Source: JANQRZ01 sp965215165 | GTDB taxonomy: Bacteria > Bacteroidota > Rhodothermia > Rhodothermales > JANQRZ01 | Length of the DNA stretch: 64,000 nucleotides | Direction: 5' to 3' | NCBI GenBank assembly: GCA_965215165.1 | Contig: CBDCCX010000006.1 | Coordinates: 620,001 to 684,000, forward strand | Part shown: positions 1-10,349 of the stretch, piece by piece | Numbering within the stretch: the first letter of the stretch is position 1 | Layout: each line of letters opens with the position of its first letter | The notes under the pieces: generated by a model | Seen by the model: the letters and a program-made list of their open reading frames with translations, nothing else | The model's database searches: none | Told to the model about the DNA's origin: nothing | Made by a program: the position numbers and the translations under genes

Positions 1-1721
<1,721 letters not shown>

Positions 1722-1843
1722 ACGATAGGGGTGAGCGGAGGCGGCAAGCTATACTGTCTGGGAAGCTGTATAATAGCGAGGTGAGGCCCTCGCTCCGGAA
1801 AAATAAGCCATCCTCACGTCGCTGCGCGGCCCACGCAAAAGAC

Positions 1844-1893
1844 AGCCCCCTCGCGCTGGAAGCCTTACAGGGCTTCGCAACCGCGAGGGGGCT
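1844..1893 (-). terminator. Strong intrinsic terminator downstream of the FAS1 gene
   Basis: A perfect 12-bp stem (agccccctcgcg at 1844-1855 with cgcgagggggct at 1882-1893) encloses a second 6-bp hairpin (gaagcc/ggcttc). On the minus strand the stem is followed by gtctttt, a short U-tract. It lies about 145 bp past the FAS1 stop and before the kinase start. The rest of 1722-2036 holds no convincing gene. Confidence 0.75.
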
Positions 1894-2036
1894 GGTGACG
1901 ACAGGGCCGGGCGGGGCGTCGGAAGGCCAGAGGTGATCCGTGGTGGTGGTTCCTTCACGCGGGGGCTCAGGGCGCGTGATCCACGGACGGGGCGTTCCGC
2001 ACCGGCACAGCGCCGGTCGTCATGGCTACGGTCTCC

Positions 2037-2618
2037 TCAGTCCTGTTCTTGATCGAGGTCGTCGATTCCGTCTTCCTCCATGTCTTCCTCCATCGGGTCG
2101 TCCAGGTCGTCCGTGGGGGCCGGCTCGGCGTCTGGCAGCAGGACCGCGCCGACGACGTGGATCACCCCGTTGGAGGCCTGCACGTCAGGCTCCGTGACGA
2201 GGGCGTTGCCGACCATCAGCCCGTCGCCGGTGGCGGCGATGTCGAGCGAGCTGCCCTCGACGGTCGCGGCCGTGCCGAGCGCCGAGGCGTCCTCGGCCGA
2301 GACGCTGCCGACGAGGACGTGGCGGCGCAGGACGCCGGTGAGCTGTTCGGTGGTGAGGCCGTCGAGCGTGCCGGCGGGTAGGGCCTGGAAGGCGTCGTCG
2401 GTGGGGGCGAAGAGGGTGAAGGTTTCGTCGGTGGTGAGGGCCGCGTCGAGGCCAGTGTCGCGGAGGGCCTTGACGAGGACGTTGAAGGTGCCGAGCGATT
2501 CGAGCGTCGTGAGGAGGTCGGCGTTTTCCTCCGCAGCGGGCTGGGCCGTGTCCTGCGCCTGGCTCAGGGGAGCCAGCAGCAGGAGGACGAGCAGGGGTGA
2601 GAGAGCGTGTCGTTTCAT
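2037..2618 (-). CDS. Secreted fasciclin (FAS1) domain protein
   Basis: A 193-residue protein with an N-terminal signal peptide (hydrophobic LLVLLLLAPLSQAQ, cleavage expected near residue 21). One FAS1 domain spans about residues 33-163. The two conserved boxes are present: FTLFAPTDDAFQALP (H1-like) and NGVIHVVGAVLLP near the domain end (H2-like). The tail after residue 165 is almost entirely acidic (DDLDDPMEEDMEEDG), which might bind divalent cations. FAS1 proteins are generally adhesion or matrix proteins outside the cell. It is monocistronic, with its own terminator downstream. The ligand cannot be predicted. Confidence 0.92.
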   Translation of the reverse strand: MKRHALSPLLVLLLLAPLSQAQDTAQPAAEENADLLTTLESLGTFNVLVKALRDTGLDAALTTDETFTLFAPTDDAFQALPAGTLDGLTTEQLTGVLRRHVLVGSVSAEDASALGTAATVEGSSLDIAATGDGLMVGNALVTEPDVQASNGVIHVVGAVLLPDAEPAPTDDLDDPMEEDMEEDGIDDLDQEQD

Positions 2619-3099
2619 AGCTAGTGGTGAATAGCTGTGATGTGGTGGATAGACGCTGGCCTGTGGTAGTACCGGTGGTGGTGGGCGGCCAGCGGCTCGA
2701 CCGCGTCGGGGAGTTGGGCGCTCCCTGCGGCGAACGACCCAATGCTAGGCCCCGCCGGCCCCATCTCTATGGGCATAGTCTGAGCATTAGGTGATGAATC
2801 CACGCTATACGCGCCAAAAACGCCTGTTGTCTATCTACGGGTTCTGGGGGATCCCACCGGGGAGGAAAAGTAGAGAATGTGGAGATCAGGGAAAGGTCAC
2901 CCGAGAGCCATGCAAGCTAGCGCGCTTCTCCGTTCCTTAGACACACCTCGGCGAGCGTCTGGCAAGGAGCCCTGGCAAGGAACAGCCTCGGCCTCACCCT
3001 GTTCGAAAACGACGGGCCCTAGACGCAGCGGTGCAGGGAAGTTTTATCTTCCGCCGCCGGTCAGGTGGTGGAGCCGAGAGCAGGTAGGCGAGAGAGCGA
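2619..3099. other. Divergent intergenic region between FAS1 and the ToxR-like regulator
   Basis: About 480 bp with no supportable gene. It must hold the divergent promoters for the minus-strand FAS1 gene and the plus-strand regulator. The segment from about 2775 to 2850 is AT-richer than its surroundings. A TATCTT box lies at 3045-3050. No riboswitch-like or tRNA-like structure was recognised. Confidence 0.5.
3045..3050 (+). promoter_or_regulatory. Possible promoter -10/-7 box (TATCTT)
   Basis: The sequence gttttatcttcc sits 50 bp upstream of the ATG at 3100. It is one of several identical boxes in this window ahead of plus-strand starts and resembles the Bacteroidota TAnnTTTG element. No start-site data exist. 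Confidence 0.35.
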
Positions 3100-5409
3100 A
3101 TGGATGAGCAGACCGCGCCGCGTGCGCTGACATCGAGAGACTTCCGCGTGGGCGACTGGCTGGTCGCCCCGAAGGGCAACCGGCTGCGCGGGCCGGAGGG
3201 CGTCGTGCGCCTCGAGCCGAAGGTGATGCACGTGCTCGAGTGCCTCGCCGCCGCGCCCGGCCGGACCGTGACCAAGGAGGAGTTCATGGAGCAGGTCTGG
3301 GCCGGCACCGTCGTCTCGGACGACGTGCTCGCCCGCTGCATCTCGGAGCTCCGGAAGGTGTTCGGCGACAACCCGCGCCGCCCGACTTACATCGAGACGA
3401 TCCGCAAGTCCGGCTACCGCCTCCTCGCCCCGGTCTCCGCTGCCGAGGCCCCGCCGCCGGCTCGCCCGCTCCCCGAGCTCCCGTCACCGATCGAGGTGCC
3501 CCCCCCGGCCGGGGGCGCGGAGGTCGACGAGGCGGTCATCATCGACGAGATGGAGGCCGACGAGGTCCGCGAGCACGGCGGGGCGAGCGGCGTCCCGGAC
3601 GAGGAGTTCATGCTGGTCGAGGAGATCGAGCCGGGCTCCGACGGGGCCTCGGTCGCGGTCGTGGCGCGCCCGGTTCGCTCGGCGCGCTCGCGCCGCCGCG
3701 AGGCGCTGCGGTGGGGCGTCGGCATCGCGGCCGTGCTCGCCCTCGCCCTCGTGGCGGGCCTGCTCCTGCTCGACGGGGACGACGACGGGCCGCTCAAGAC
3801 GGTGCCGTTCACGAGCTTCCCCGGCCAGGAGGCCGACCCCGAGCTGTCGCCCGACGGCGCGCAGGTGGCCTTCACCTGGGAGAACGGTGACACCGGCAAC
3901 ATCGACGTCTACGTCAAGCAGGCCGGGGCCGAGACCCCGCTCCAGCTCACCGACGACGACGCCCGCGAGTCCAGCCCCACCTGGAGCCCCGACGGGCAGA
4001 ACATCGCGTTCGTCCGCAGCACCGAGGCGGGCGGGCGCGAGGTCACCATCGTCCCGGCCATCGGCGGCGGCGAGCGGGTCGTCGCGCAGTTCGAAGACCG
4101 CGAGGTGTCGAGCCTCGTGTGGTCGCCCGACGGCACGACGATCGCGCTCTCGGCGCAGGCCGAGACCACGGGCGCGTTCAGCCTCTTCCTGCTCTCGGTC
4201 GAGACCCTCGAGATGCGCCGGCTGACCGAGCCGGCGGCCGCCGAGTGGGGCGACGCCGAGCCGGCCTTCTCGCCCGACGGCGCGCGCCTCGCCTTCGTCC
4301 GCCGGGCCGGCGAGAGCGACGAGGACCTGTTCGTCGTCCCGACGCGCGGCGGCGAGCCCGAGCGGCTGACCGCCGACGAGCGGGAGATCGCCGGGCTGGA
4401 CTGGACCCCGGACGGGCAGAGCATCGTCTTCGCCTCGAGCCGGGCCGAGGGCGCGGGCCTGTGGCGTATCGCGGCGAGCGGCGGCACGCCGGAGCGGATC
4501 GCGACGGCCGGCGAGGGCGAGAGCGTCCGGCAGCCGTCGCTGGCGCGGCGCGGCCGGCGGCTGACCTACGAGCAGCGGTCGTCCGACGCCAACATCTGGG
4601 CCATCCGGCAGGGCCGCTTCGGCCGCCTCCCGCTGATCCACTCGACGCGCTGGGAGTCGAACCCGCAGTTCTCGCCGAACGACGAGCAGATCGCCTTCGC
4701 CTCGGACCGCTCCGGCAACCCCGAGGTCTGGCTCGTCGATGCCGACGGCGAGAACCCGGTTCAGCTCACCGCCTTCGCCGGCCCGCCCGTGGCGCTCCCG
4801 CGCTGGGCACCCGACGGCCGCCGCCTCGCCTTCGACGCCCGGATCGACGGCAACACCGACATCTACGTCGTCGACGTCGGCGGTGGGCAGCCGCGCCGCC
4901 TCACCGAGAACCCGGCCTCGGACGTGGCTCCGAGCTGGAGCACCGACTCGACGACGGTCTACTTCTCCTCCGACCGCAGCGGCACCTGGGAGGTCTGGCG
5001 CGTCAACGCCGAGGGCGGCCGCGCCAGCCGCGTCACTTACGCCGGCGGCTACAACGCCTTCGAGTCGCCCGACGGCGAGGCCCTGTACTACGCCAAAAAG
5101 GGTGAGCCGGGCCTGTGGCGGCACGGCGTCAACGACGAGGAGGAGACCCTCGTCCTCGGTGCCCTCGAACCCTTCGACTGGGGCAACTGGGCCGTCACCA
5201 ACGACGGCATCTACTTCATCCGCCGCGAGACCACTGGCCCGACGATCCGGTTCTACAGCTTCGACTCCGGCTGGTCCAGCCCCATCGCCACGCTCGACGA
5301 CGTCCCCGAGCAGCCGAGCCTCGCCGTCTCGGCCGACGGCCGCACGCTCCTCTACACCCACGTCGACCGCAACGAGAGCGACATCCTCCTCGTCGAGGAT
5401 TTCCAGTGA
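3100..5409 (+). CDS. ToxR/CadC-like membrane regulator: winged helix, one TM segment, PD40 propeller
   Basis: A 769-residue protein. Residues about 15-112 are an OmpR/PhoB-type winged helix (recognition region DDVLARCISELRKVFGD, wing YIETIRKSGYRLL). A Pro/Glu-rich linker leads to one membrane span at about 203-223. The rest, about 230-769, is made of tandem TolB-type PD40 beta-propeller blades with repeated SPDG, APDG or TPDG motifs. The layout puts DNA binding in the cytosol and a propeller sensor in the periplasm, as in CadC/ToxR one-component regulators. No receiver or kinase domain is present. The stop overlaps the moaA start, so it may be co-expressed with molybdopterin synthesis genes. 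The sensed ligand is unknown. Confidence 0.88.
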   Translation: MDEQTAPRALTSRDFRVGDWLVAPKGNRLRGPEGVVRLEPKVMHVLECLAAAPGRTVTKEEFMEQVWAGTVVSDDVLARCISELRKVFGDNPRRPTYIETIRKSGYRLLAPVSAAEAPPPARPLPELPSPIEVPPPAGGAEVDEAVIIDEMEADEVREHGGASGVPDEEFMLVEEIEPGSDGASVAVVARPVRSARSRRREALRWGVGIAAVLALALVAGLLLLDGDDDGPLKTVPFTSFPGQEADPELSPDGAQVAFTWENGDTGNIDVYVKQAGAETPLQLTDDDARESSPTWSPDGQNIAFVRSTEAGGREVTIVPAIGGGERVVAQFEDREVSSLVWSPDGTTIALSAQAETTGAFSLFLLSVETLEMRRLTEPAAAEWGDAEPAFSPDGARLAFVRRAGESDEDLFVVPTRGGEPERLTADEREIAGLDWTPDGQSIVFASSRAEGAGLWRIAASGGTPERIATAGEGESVRQPSLARRGRRLTYEQRSSDANIWAIRQGRFGRLPLIHSTRWESNPQFSPNDEQIAFASDRSGNPEVWLVDADGENPVQLTAFAGPPVALPRWAPDGRRLAFDARIDGNTDIYVVDVGGGQPRRLTENPASDVAPSWSTDSTTVYFSSDRSGTWEVWRVNAEGGRASRVTYAGGYNAFESPDGEALYYAKKGEPGLWRHGVNDEEETLVLGALEPFDWGNWAVTNDGIYFIRRETTGPTIRFYSFDSGWSSPIATLDDVPEQPSLAVSADGRTLLYTHVDRNESDILLVEDFQ

Positions 5410-6449
5410 GCGGAGTCGCCCCGAACGGGCAGGCGGAGAACGGGCAGGCCGATGCGCTGACCGACCGCTTCGGCCGGCGGCACACCTACCTCCGGCTTTC
5501 GCTCACCGAGCGCTGCAACCTCCGCTGCCGGTACTGCATGCCGGCCGGCGGCGTGCCCCTCACCCCGCGCGACCATCTCCTCACGACCCCGGAGATCGTT
5601 CGCCTCGCGGGCCTCTTCGTCGAGGCCGGCGTAGACAAGATCAGGCTCACCGGTGGCGAGCCCCTCGTCCGCAAAGACGCAGAGGACATCGCCGAGGCGC
5701 TCGGCGCGCTGCCCGGCCTTGGCACGCTCGCGCTCACCACGAACGGCCTCCTGCTGGCGCGCAAGCTCGACCGGCTCCACCGCGCCGGGCTGACGCACCT
5801 CAACCTCTCGCTCGACACGCTCCGGCCGGACCGCTTCGCCGCCCTCACCCGGAGGCCGAAGCTGGACGAGGTGCTCGCCGCGCTCGACCTCGCGCTCGAC
5901 TACGGCTACGCGGGCGAGCGGCTCAAGCTCAACGCCGTCGTCATGCGGAACGTCAACGACGACGAGGTGGCGGACTTCGCCGCGCTCGCCGAGCGGCTCC
6001 CCCTCGAGGTCCGGTTCATCGAGTACATGCCCTTCGGCGGCAACGGCTGGGCGAGCGACACGCTCGTGCCCTACGCCGAGATGCTCGAGCGCGTGCGCGA
6101 GCGCTTCCCGGTCGAGCGGCTCGGCGATGGCCCGCACGAGACGGCGCGGACCTACGCCGCTCCGGGGTGGCCCGGCCGCGTCGGGTTCGTCGCCTCGATG
6201 ACCGCGCCGTTCTGCGCCGGCTGCAACCGCCTCCGGCTGACGGCCGACGGCGCGCTCAAGGTCTGCCTCTTCGGCCGCGCCGAGGTCTCGCTCCGCGACG
6301 GCCTCCGCAGAGGCGCGAGCGACACCGCTCTCCTCGCCCTCATCAGGGCGGCGGTGCAGCAGAAGAAGGCCGCGCACGACGGCATCGAAGAGATCGCTGA
6401 CGCCGCCCGCCGTGCCGAGAACCGCCCCATGATTCTGATCGGAGGGTAG
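5406..6449 (+). CDS. moaA: GTP 3',8-cyclase MoaA (molybdenum cofactor biosynthesis)
   Basis: A 347-residue radical SAM enzyme. With MoaC it converts GTP to cyclic pyranopterin monophosphate in the cytosol. The SAM-cluster motif CNLRCRYC (C37, C41, C44) and the SAM-contact GGEP follow family rules. The C-terminal second cluster has C270, C273 and C287 in FCAGCNRLRL...KVCLFG. The chain ends in the conserved GG tail (ILIGG). I chose the GTG at 5406 because it overlaps the regulator stop by four bases and gives the expected family length. An in-frame start at 5115 would run antiparallel to sense inside the upstream gene. moaC follows 244 bp later. Confidence 0.96.
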   Translation: MSGVAPNGQAENGQADALTDRFGRRHTYLRLSLTERCNLRCRYCMPAGGVPLTPRDHLLTTPEIVRLAGLFVEAGVDKIRLTGGEPLVRKDAEDIAEALGALPGLGTLALTTNGLLLARKLDRLHRAGLTHLNLSLDTLRPDRFAALTRRPKLDEVLAALDLALDYGYAGERLKLNAVVMRNVNDDEVADFAALAERLPLEVRFIEYMPFGGNGWASDTLVPYAEMLERVRERFPVERLGDGPHETARTYAAPGWPGRVGFVASMTAPFCAGCNRLRLTADGALKVCLFGRAEVSLRDGLRRGASDTALLALIRAAVQQKKAAHDGIEEIADAARRAENRPMILIGG

Positions 6450-6693
6450 GTCGTTTCGCCGAAGAGTATGACCGCCAGCGCTCGGCGGCCCGCCATTTGC
6501 GGCGCACCGATTCCGGCGCAACGAGGATGAGCCAGAGGTGGACGGCGAACGCGTTGCGCGCGCTGCCCGCCGTCGCTAGCTTCCGCGCCCGCACCCGGCG
6601 TGGCGCGCCCGATCTCACACAAGCGAGCCCTTGCCAAAACGCTCCGCTTGTGTTCCTCAGCATTCCCTCCCACCACCGATAGCCCTCGCCCCG

Positions 6694-7203
6694 ATGACCG
6701 ACAGCCCCACGGCCCAGGCCGACGCCCTCGCCCTCAGCCACACCGACGACGACGGCCGCGCCCGCATGGTCGACGTCAGCGCCAAGCCGGACTCGGCGCG
6801 GACGGCCGTGGCCCAGGGCCGCGTGCTCCTCGGCGAGGAGGCCTTCCGCCTCGTCGAGCAGAACCGCATCCGCAAGGGCGACGTGCTCTCGGTCGCCCAG
6901 GTCGCCGGCATCCTCGGGGCCAAGCAGACCAGCCGCCTCGTCCCGCTCTGCCACGACGTGCTCCTCGAGGGCGTCGACCTCGACCTCGAGCTGAACGAGG
7001 GAGCCTTCGCCATCGACCTCCGCGCCTTCGTCAAGACGACCGGCCCGACGGGCGTCGAGATGGAGGCCCTCACCGCTGTCTCCATCGCCGCCCTCACGAT
7101 CTACGACATGTGCAAGTCGGTGTCCAAGGGGATAGCCGTCACCGACATCCAGCTCCTCGCCAAAACCGGCGGCCAGAGCGGCGACTACCGGCGCAGCAAC
7201 TAG
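6694..7203 (+). CDS. moaC: Cyclic pyranopterin monophosphate synthase MoaC
   Basis: A 169-residue protein that completes cyclic pyranopterin monophosphate synthesis after MoaA. Family hallmarks are visible: MVDVSAKP near the N-terminus, LVPLCHDV in the middle, VKTTGPTGVEMEALTAVSIAALTIYDMCKS with the catalytic Asp/Lys pair, and VTDIQLLAKTGGQSGD at the end. The ATG at 6694 (MTDSPTAQ) is preferred over an upstream in-frame start at 6631, whose extra residues are not part of the family. It is probably expressed with moaA. Confidence 0.96.
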   Translation: MTDSPTAQADALALSHTDDDGRARMVDVSAKPDSARTAVAQGRVLLGEEAFRLVEQNRIRKGDVLSVAQVAGILGAKQTSRLVPLCHDVLLEGVDLDLELNEGAFAIDLRAFVKTTGPTGVEMEALTAVSIAALTIYDMCKSVSKGIAVTDIQLLAKTGGQSGDYRRSN

Positions 7204-7284
7204 CAGGTGGGCGAGTCGGATTGGTGCGTTTGAAACCTATGGCGTGTGGTGCGTACCCTTACGCCTCACCCGAACCCCGCTCGC

Positions 7285-8271
7285 ATGGATGCCCTGTTCG
7301 CCACCGGGGGCGTGCTGATCATTCTGTTGGTCGTCGCGTTCCTGATCGTTTTTCTCTACTTCATCCCGCTCGGTCTCTGGATCTCGGCGATCACCGCCGG
7401 CGTCCGCGTTAAGCTGACCGAGCTGATCGGGATGCGGCTGCGCAAGGTGCCACCGTCGGCCATCATCACGCCGCTCATCACCGCCCGCAAGGCCGGCATC
7501 GACGTGACCGCGAGCCAGCTCGAGACCCACTACCTCGCGCAGGGGAACGTCCGCAACACGGTCCAGGCGCTGATCTCGGCGGACAAGGCCAACATCATGC
7601 TCCCGTTCCAGCAGGCCACGGCCATCGACCTCGCCGGGCGCGACGTGTTCGAGGCCGTCCAGGTCTCGGTCAACCCGAAGGTCATCGAGACGCCGCCGAT
7701 CTCGGCCATCGCCAAGGACGGCATCCAGGTCCGCGCGATCGCGCGCGTCACGGTCCGCGCCAACATCAACCAGCTCGTCGGCGGGGCGGGCGAGGAGACC
7801 ATCATCGCGCGCGTCGGCGAGGGCATCGTCTCGACCATCGGTTCGTCGGCGACGCACCTGATGGTGCTCGAGAACCCGGACAACATCTCGAAGACGGTGC
7901 TCGCCAAGGGCCTCGACAGCGGGACAGCGTTCGAGATCCTGTCGATCGACATCGCGGACGTGGACGTGGGCGAGAACATCGGGGCGAAGCTCCAGACCGA
8001 CCAGGCCGAGGCGGACTTGCAGGTGGCGCGAGCGAAGGCGGAGGAGCGCCGCGCCGCAGCCGTCGCCGCCGAGCAGGAGCAGCGCGCGGCCGTGCAGGAG
8101 CAGCGCGCCCGGCTCGTCGCCGCCGAGGCCGAGATCCCCCAAGCCATCGCCGACGCCTTCCGCCAGGGCAACCTCGGGGTGATGGACTACTACAACCTCC
8201 GCAACCTCGAGGCCGACACCCACATGCGCCGCTCCATCGGCGGCGACGAGGACCCGGCTGCCGGCACCTGA
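7285..8271 (+). CDS. floA: Flotillin-like membrane scaffold protein FloA
   Basis: A 328-residue SPFH-class protein of the FloA (YqfA) family. A single N-terminal hydrophobic hairpin (about residues 6-34, GGVLIILLVVAFLIVFLYFI) anchors it in the cytoplasmic membrane. An SPFH/PHB-like domain follows (KVPPSAIITPLITARKAGIDV; VQVSVNPKVIETPPISAIAKDG). An Ala/Glu/Gln/Arg-rich coiled coil at about 238-285 is the usual oligomerisation stretch. FloA organises functional membrane microdomains. In many genomes it sits beside an NfeD partner; none is visible here. The ATG at 7285 is used instead of an upstream GTG at 7246, since it places the membrane segment at the N-terminus. Confidence 0.93.
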   Translation: MDALFATGGVLIILLVVAFLIVFLYFIPLGLWISAITAGVRVKLTELIGMRLRKVPPSAIITPLITARKAGIDVTASQLETHYLAQGNVRNTVQALISADKANIMLPFQQATAIDLAGRDVFEAVQVSVNPKVIETPPISAIAKDGIQVRAIARVTVRANINQLVGGAGEETIIARVGEGIVSTIGSSATHLMVLENPDNISKTVLAKGLDSGTAFEILSIDIADVDVGENIGAKLQTDQAEADLQVARAKAEERRAAAVAAEQEQRAAVQEQRARLVAAEAEIPQAIADAFRQGNLGVMDYYNLRNLEADTHMRRSIGGDEDPAAGT

Positions 8272-8295
8272 CCTAAGCTGTGCCTCGCGCTGTAT

Positions 8296-8315
8296 GGGCG
8301 ACCGGCCGGTCGCCC
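8296..8315. repeat. GGGCGACC-type palindrome, copy 1
   Basis: A perfect 20-bp palindrome (gggcgaccgg with ccggtcgccc) flanked by tat on both sides, between floA and the unknown gene at 8330. It belongs to a dispersed family with further copies at 8868, 8913, 12783 and 36526. It could also act as a hairpin terminator for floA. Confidence 0.75.
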
Positions 8316-8329
8316 CTATGCCTTTTTCT

Positions 8330-8866
8330 ATGGATACTGCTGCTGCTCGCGTCACCGCCTTTGCCTCGCTCGGCATCTTGAGCGCCACGCAGGACCTCGT
8401 CCGCAGCGTCCTCCCCTCGCTCACCGACGCGGCCAATCCGGAGCTCGTCGCGGAGGAGACCCTGGCGTTCGTGGCGACGGTGACGACGCGGGCCGCAGAG
8501 GTCGGGTTGCGAAGCGCGGCGCTTGCCGAGGCGGCGTGCCCGGCCCTGCTCGAGACGCCGTTTCTCTACCACGACTATCTGCTCGGCGGCCAGCTCATCG
8601 CCGAGCAGGCCGAGGGCGATGTCGCCGTGGACGAGGCCGTCTACGAGCGCCTCGGGCGGAAGATGGAGTTCTACGGCGTCCACTTTCCTGTCGGTCAGTT
8701 TCCCGGTCCGCGCGCCCTGCAGGACAAGCTGCCGCTCTGGATGGGCCGCATCTCGCCGCCGAAGCTCGCGACGATGCCCGGCCAGCGGCTCGGGGACACC
8801 GGGCCGCTGCTGACGACCCACCTCCGCCTCGTGCTCGCCTTCGCCCAACGGGTCGCCGGGGAGTAA
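8330..8866 (+). CDS. Hypothetical protein
   Basis: A 178-residue protein I do not recognise. It starts MDTAAARVTAFASLGIL and is mostly helical by composition, with no signal peptide, membrane segment or metal-binding motif. The middle has LLETPFLYHDYLLGGQLIAEQ and the C-terminal third GRISPPKLATMPGQRLGDTGPLL. In-frame alternative starts at 8318 and 8294 lie at or inside the palindromic repeat, so I take 8330. The gene stands alone between floA and a convergent CNNM-type gene and is bracketed by palindromes of one repeat family. Codon use matches its neighbours. Confidence 0.75.
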   Translation: MDTAAARVTAFASLGILSATQDLVRSVLPSLTDAANPELVAEETLAFVATVTTRAAEVGLRSAALAEAACPALLETPFLYHDYLLGGQLIAEQAEGDVAVDEAVYERLGRKMEFYGVHFPVGQFPGPRALQDKLPLWMGRISPPKLATMPGQRLGDTGPLLTTHLRLVLAFAQRVAGE

Positions 8867-8867
8867 G

Positions 8868-8890
8868 GGCGACCCTTGTGGTCGCCCTGA
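8868..8890. repeat. GGGCGAC-type palindrome, copy 2
   Basis: agggcgac (8868-8875) pairs with gtcgccct (8883-8890) around a 7-base loop, directly after the stop of the unknown gene. It could double as its terminator. Confidence 0.65.
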
Positions 8891-8912
8891 TTGGGAATGC
8901 CGCCACGTCTCG

Positions 8913-8935
8913 GGCGACTACGAGGGTCGCCCCTA
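8913..8935. repeat. GGGCGAC-type palindrome, copy 3
   Basis: cgggcgac pairs with gtcgcccc around a short loop (tacgagg region). It lies between the convergent unknown gene and the CBS protein gene, about 25 bp after copy 2. Confidence 0.6.
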
Positions 8936-8949
8936 CGTTCGCCCACCGA

Positions 8950-10239
8950 TCAGGTCCCGCCGGACTCCAGCCGCCCCGGCGTTTCGCGCGCGATCCGCAC
9001 CGTCTCTATCCGGTTCGCCGACGCCTTGAGGATGGTGACGCGGTACCCGTCGAGGTCGAACTCGTCGCGCTCCTTCGGGATCGACGAGAGGCGGTCGAGC
9101 ACCAGGCCGCCGACGGTCTCGTAGTCGCCCTCGGGGAGGGTCAGGTCGTAGTCCGCGTTGAGCGCCTGCACCTCGGCGCGGCCGCTGACGAGGAACGCGT
9201 GCTCGCCGATGCGGCGGACGGTCTCCTCCTCGGCGTCGAACTCGTCGCGGATGTCGCCGAACAGCTCCTCGAGGAGGTCCTCGACGGTGATCAGCCCGGC
9301 CGTACCGCCGTACTCGTCGATCACGATCGCCATCGCGTTGCCGGTCTCGAAGAACTCGTAGAGCAGGGCCTTGGCCGACTTCGCCTCGGGCACGAAGGCG
9401 ACCTCGCGGACGATGTCGGCCAGCGACGCCGGCTCCTGGAAGAGGTCGTGCGCGACGACCACGCCGACGACGTGGTCGACGTTTTCCCGGTAGACCGGGA
9501 GGCGCGAGAAGCCCGTCTCGACGAAGCGGGCGCGGGCCTCGGCGAGCGTCGCGCCCTCCTCGATGCCTTCGAGGTCGGTGCGCGGCACCATCGAGTCCTT
9601 GACCCGGAGGTTCCGCAGCTCGAAGACGTTCGAGAGGATCTCGCTCTCCTCCTCGTCGAGGTCGAGCGTGCCGCTCTCGCGGCTCTCGCGGACGATGGCC
9701 TCGTAGTCGCTGCGGAGGAACTGCTGGAAGCTCTGCGCCTCGATGCCGGTGAGGCGGACGAGCAGCGAACTCGTCCACCCGGCGACCTTGATGACCGGCA
9801 GGAAGAGGTAGTACGTCAGCTTGAGCGGGAGCGCGCAGATGAACACCACCTGGTCGGCCGGCTCCCTGAAGAGCGACTTCGGGATGATCTCGCCGAAGAT
9901 CAGCACGACCGTCGAGGCGATGATGGTCTGGAGCACGAGCACCAAGCCTTCGACGGCGGCGTCCGGCCCGAGCAGGCCGTGGGAGAACGCGCGCAGCGGG
10001 CCGTCGAGCGTGAGCGTCATCAGCGCCGAGTAGAGCACGAGCGCGATGTTGTTGCCGACGAGGGTGGTCGTCAGAAACTTGGCCGGCTCGCGGATGAACT
10101 CGCGCACGAGCCCGCCGACGAAGCCCTCGCGGTGGGCGCGCACCTCGGCCTTGAGCCGGTTGGCGGTCACGAACGCGATCTCCGAGCCGGAGAAGAACGC
10201 GCTCAGGACCAGCATCAGGGCGATCAGGGCGAAGGCCAT
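8950..10239 (-). CDS. CNNM/CorC-type membrane protein with CBS pair (hemolysin family)
   Basis: A 429-residue protein of the HlyC/CorC/TlyC family. The N-terminal CNNM (DUF21) transmembrane domain covers about residues 1-185, with the typical GNNIALVLYSALMT and FGEIIPKSLFREP segments. Two CBS domains follow at about 205-330 (SMVPRTDLEGI; AIVIDEYGGTAGLITVEDLLEELFGDI). A C-terminal CorC_HlyC domain covers about 345-420 (GDYETVGGLVLDRL). Characterised relatives bind Mg-ATP at the CBS pair and move or regulate magnesium or cobalt. The ATG at 10239 starts the first helix directly; an upstream in-frame ATG at 10308 adds an unlikely leader from a repeat region. It is transcribed alone, after crotonase on the same strand. 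Confidence 0.92.
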   Translation of the reverse strand: MAFALIALMLVLSAFFSGSEIAFVTANRLKAEVRAHREGFVGGLVREFIREPAKFLTTTLVGNNIALVLYSALMTLTLDGPLRAFSHGLLGPDAAVEGLVLVLQTIIASTVVLIFGEIIPKSLFREPADQVVFICALPLKLTYYLFLPVIKVAGWTSSLLVRLTGIEAQSFQQFLRSDYEAIVRESRESGTLDLDEEESEILSNVFELRNLRVKDSMVPRTDLEGIEEGATLAEARARFVETGFSRLPVYRENVDHVVGVVVAHDLFQEPASLADIVREVAFVPEAKSAKALLYEFFETGNAMAIVIDEYGGTAGLITVEDLLEELFGDIRDEFDAEEETVRRIGEHAFLVSGRAEVQALNADYDLTLPEGDYETVGGLVLDRLSSIPKERDEFDLDGYRVTILKASANRIETVRIARETPGRLESGGT

Positions 10240-10344
10240 CGGGGGATCGAGAGATCGGAGGATCGAGGGGGTAGGGAAGTCAGGCGAGGCGGTGGGTGCA
10301 ACCTTCAACCCCCCGATCCCTCAATCCTCAACTCCCCCGATGGA
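10236..10344. repeat. Degenerate inverted repeat between crotonase and the CBS-protein gene
   Basis: The left arm (10236-10271, atcgggggatcgagagatcgg...) and the right arm (about 10308-10343) are roughly 75-80% identical when one is reverse-complemented. Both are built from short GATCGAG/GATTGAG-type units. They bracket most of the 110-bp spacer, and the left arm includes the downstream gene's start codon. Confidence 0.5.
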
Positions 10345-10349
10345 CCGCG

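Noticed and set aside
3484..5361. A 625-codon minus-strand frame opposite the membrane regulator
   Set aside because: Shadow of the PD40 propeller gene, with no recognisable domain.
8294..8329. Earlier starts for the unknown gene at 8294 or 8318
   Set aside because: Position 8294 would translate the palindromic repeat and 8318 begins right at its edge; neither adds conserved-looking residues.
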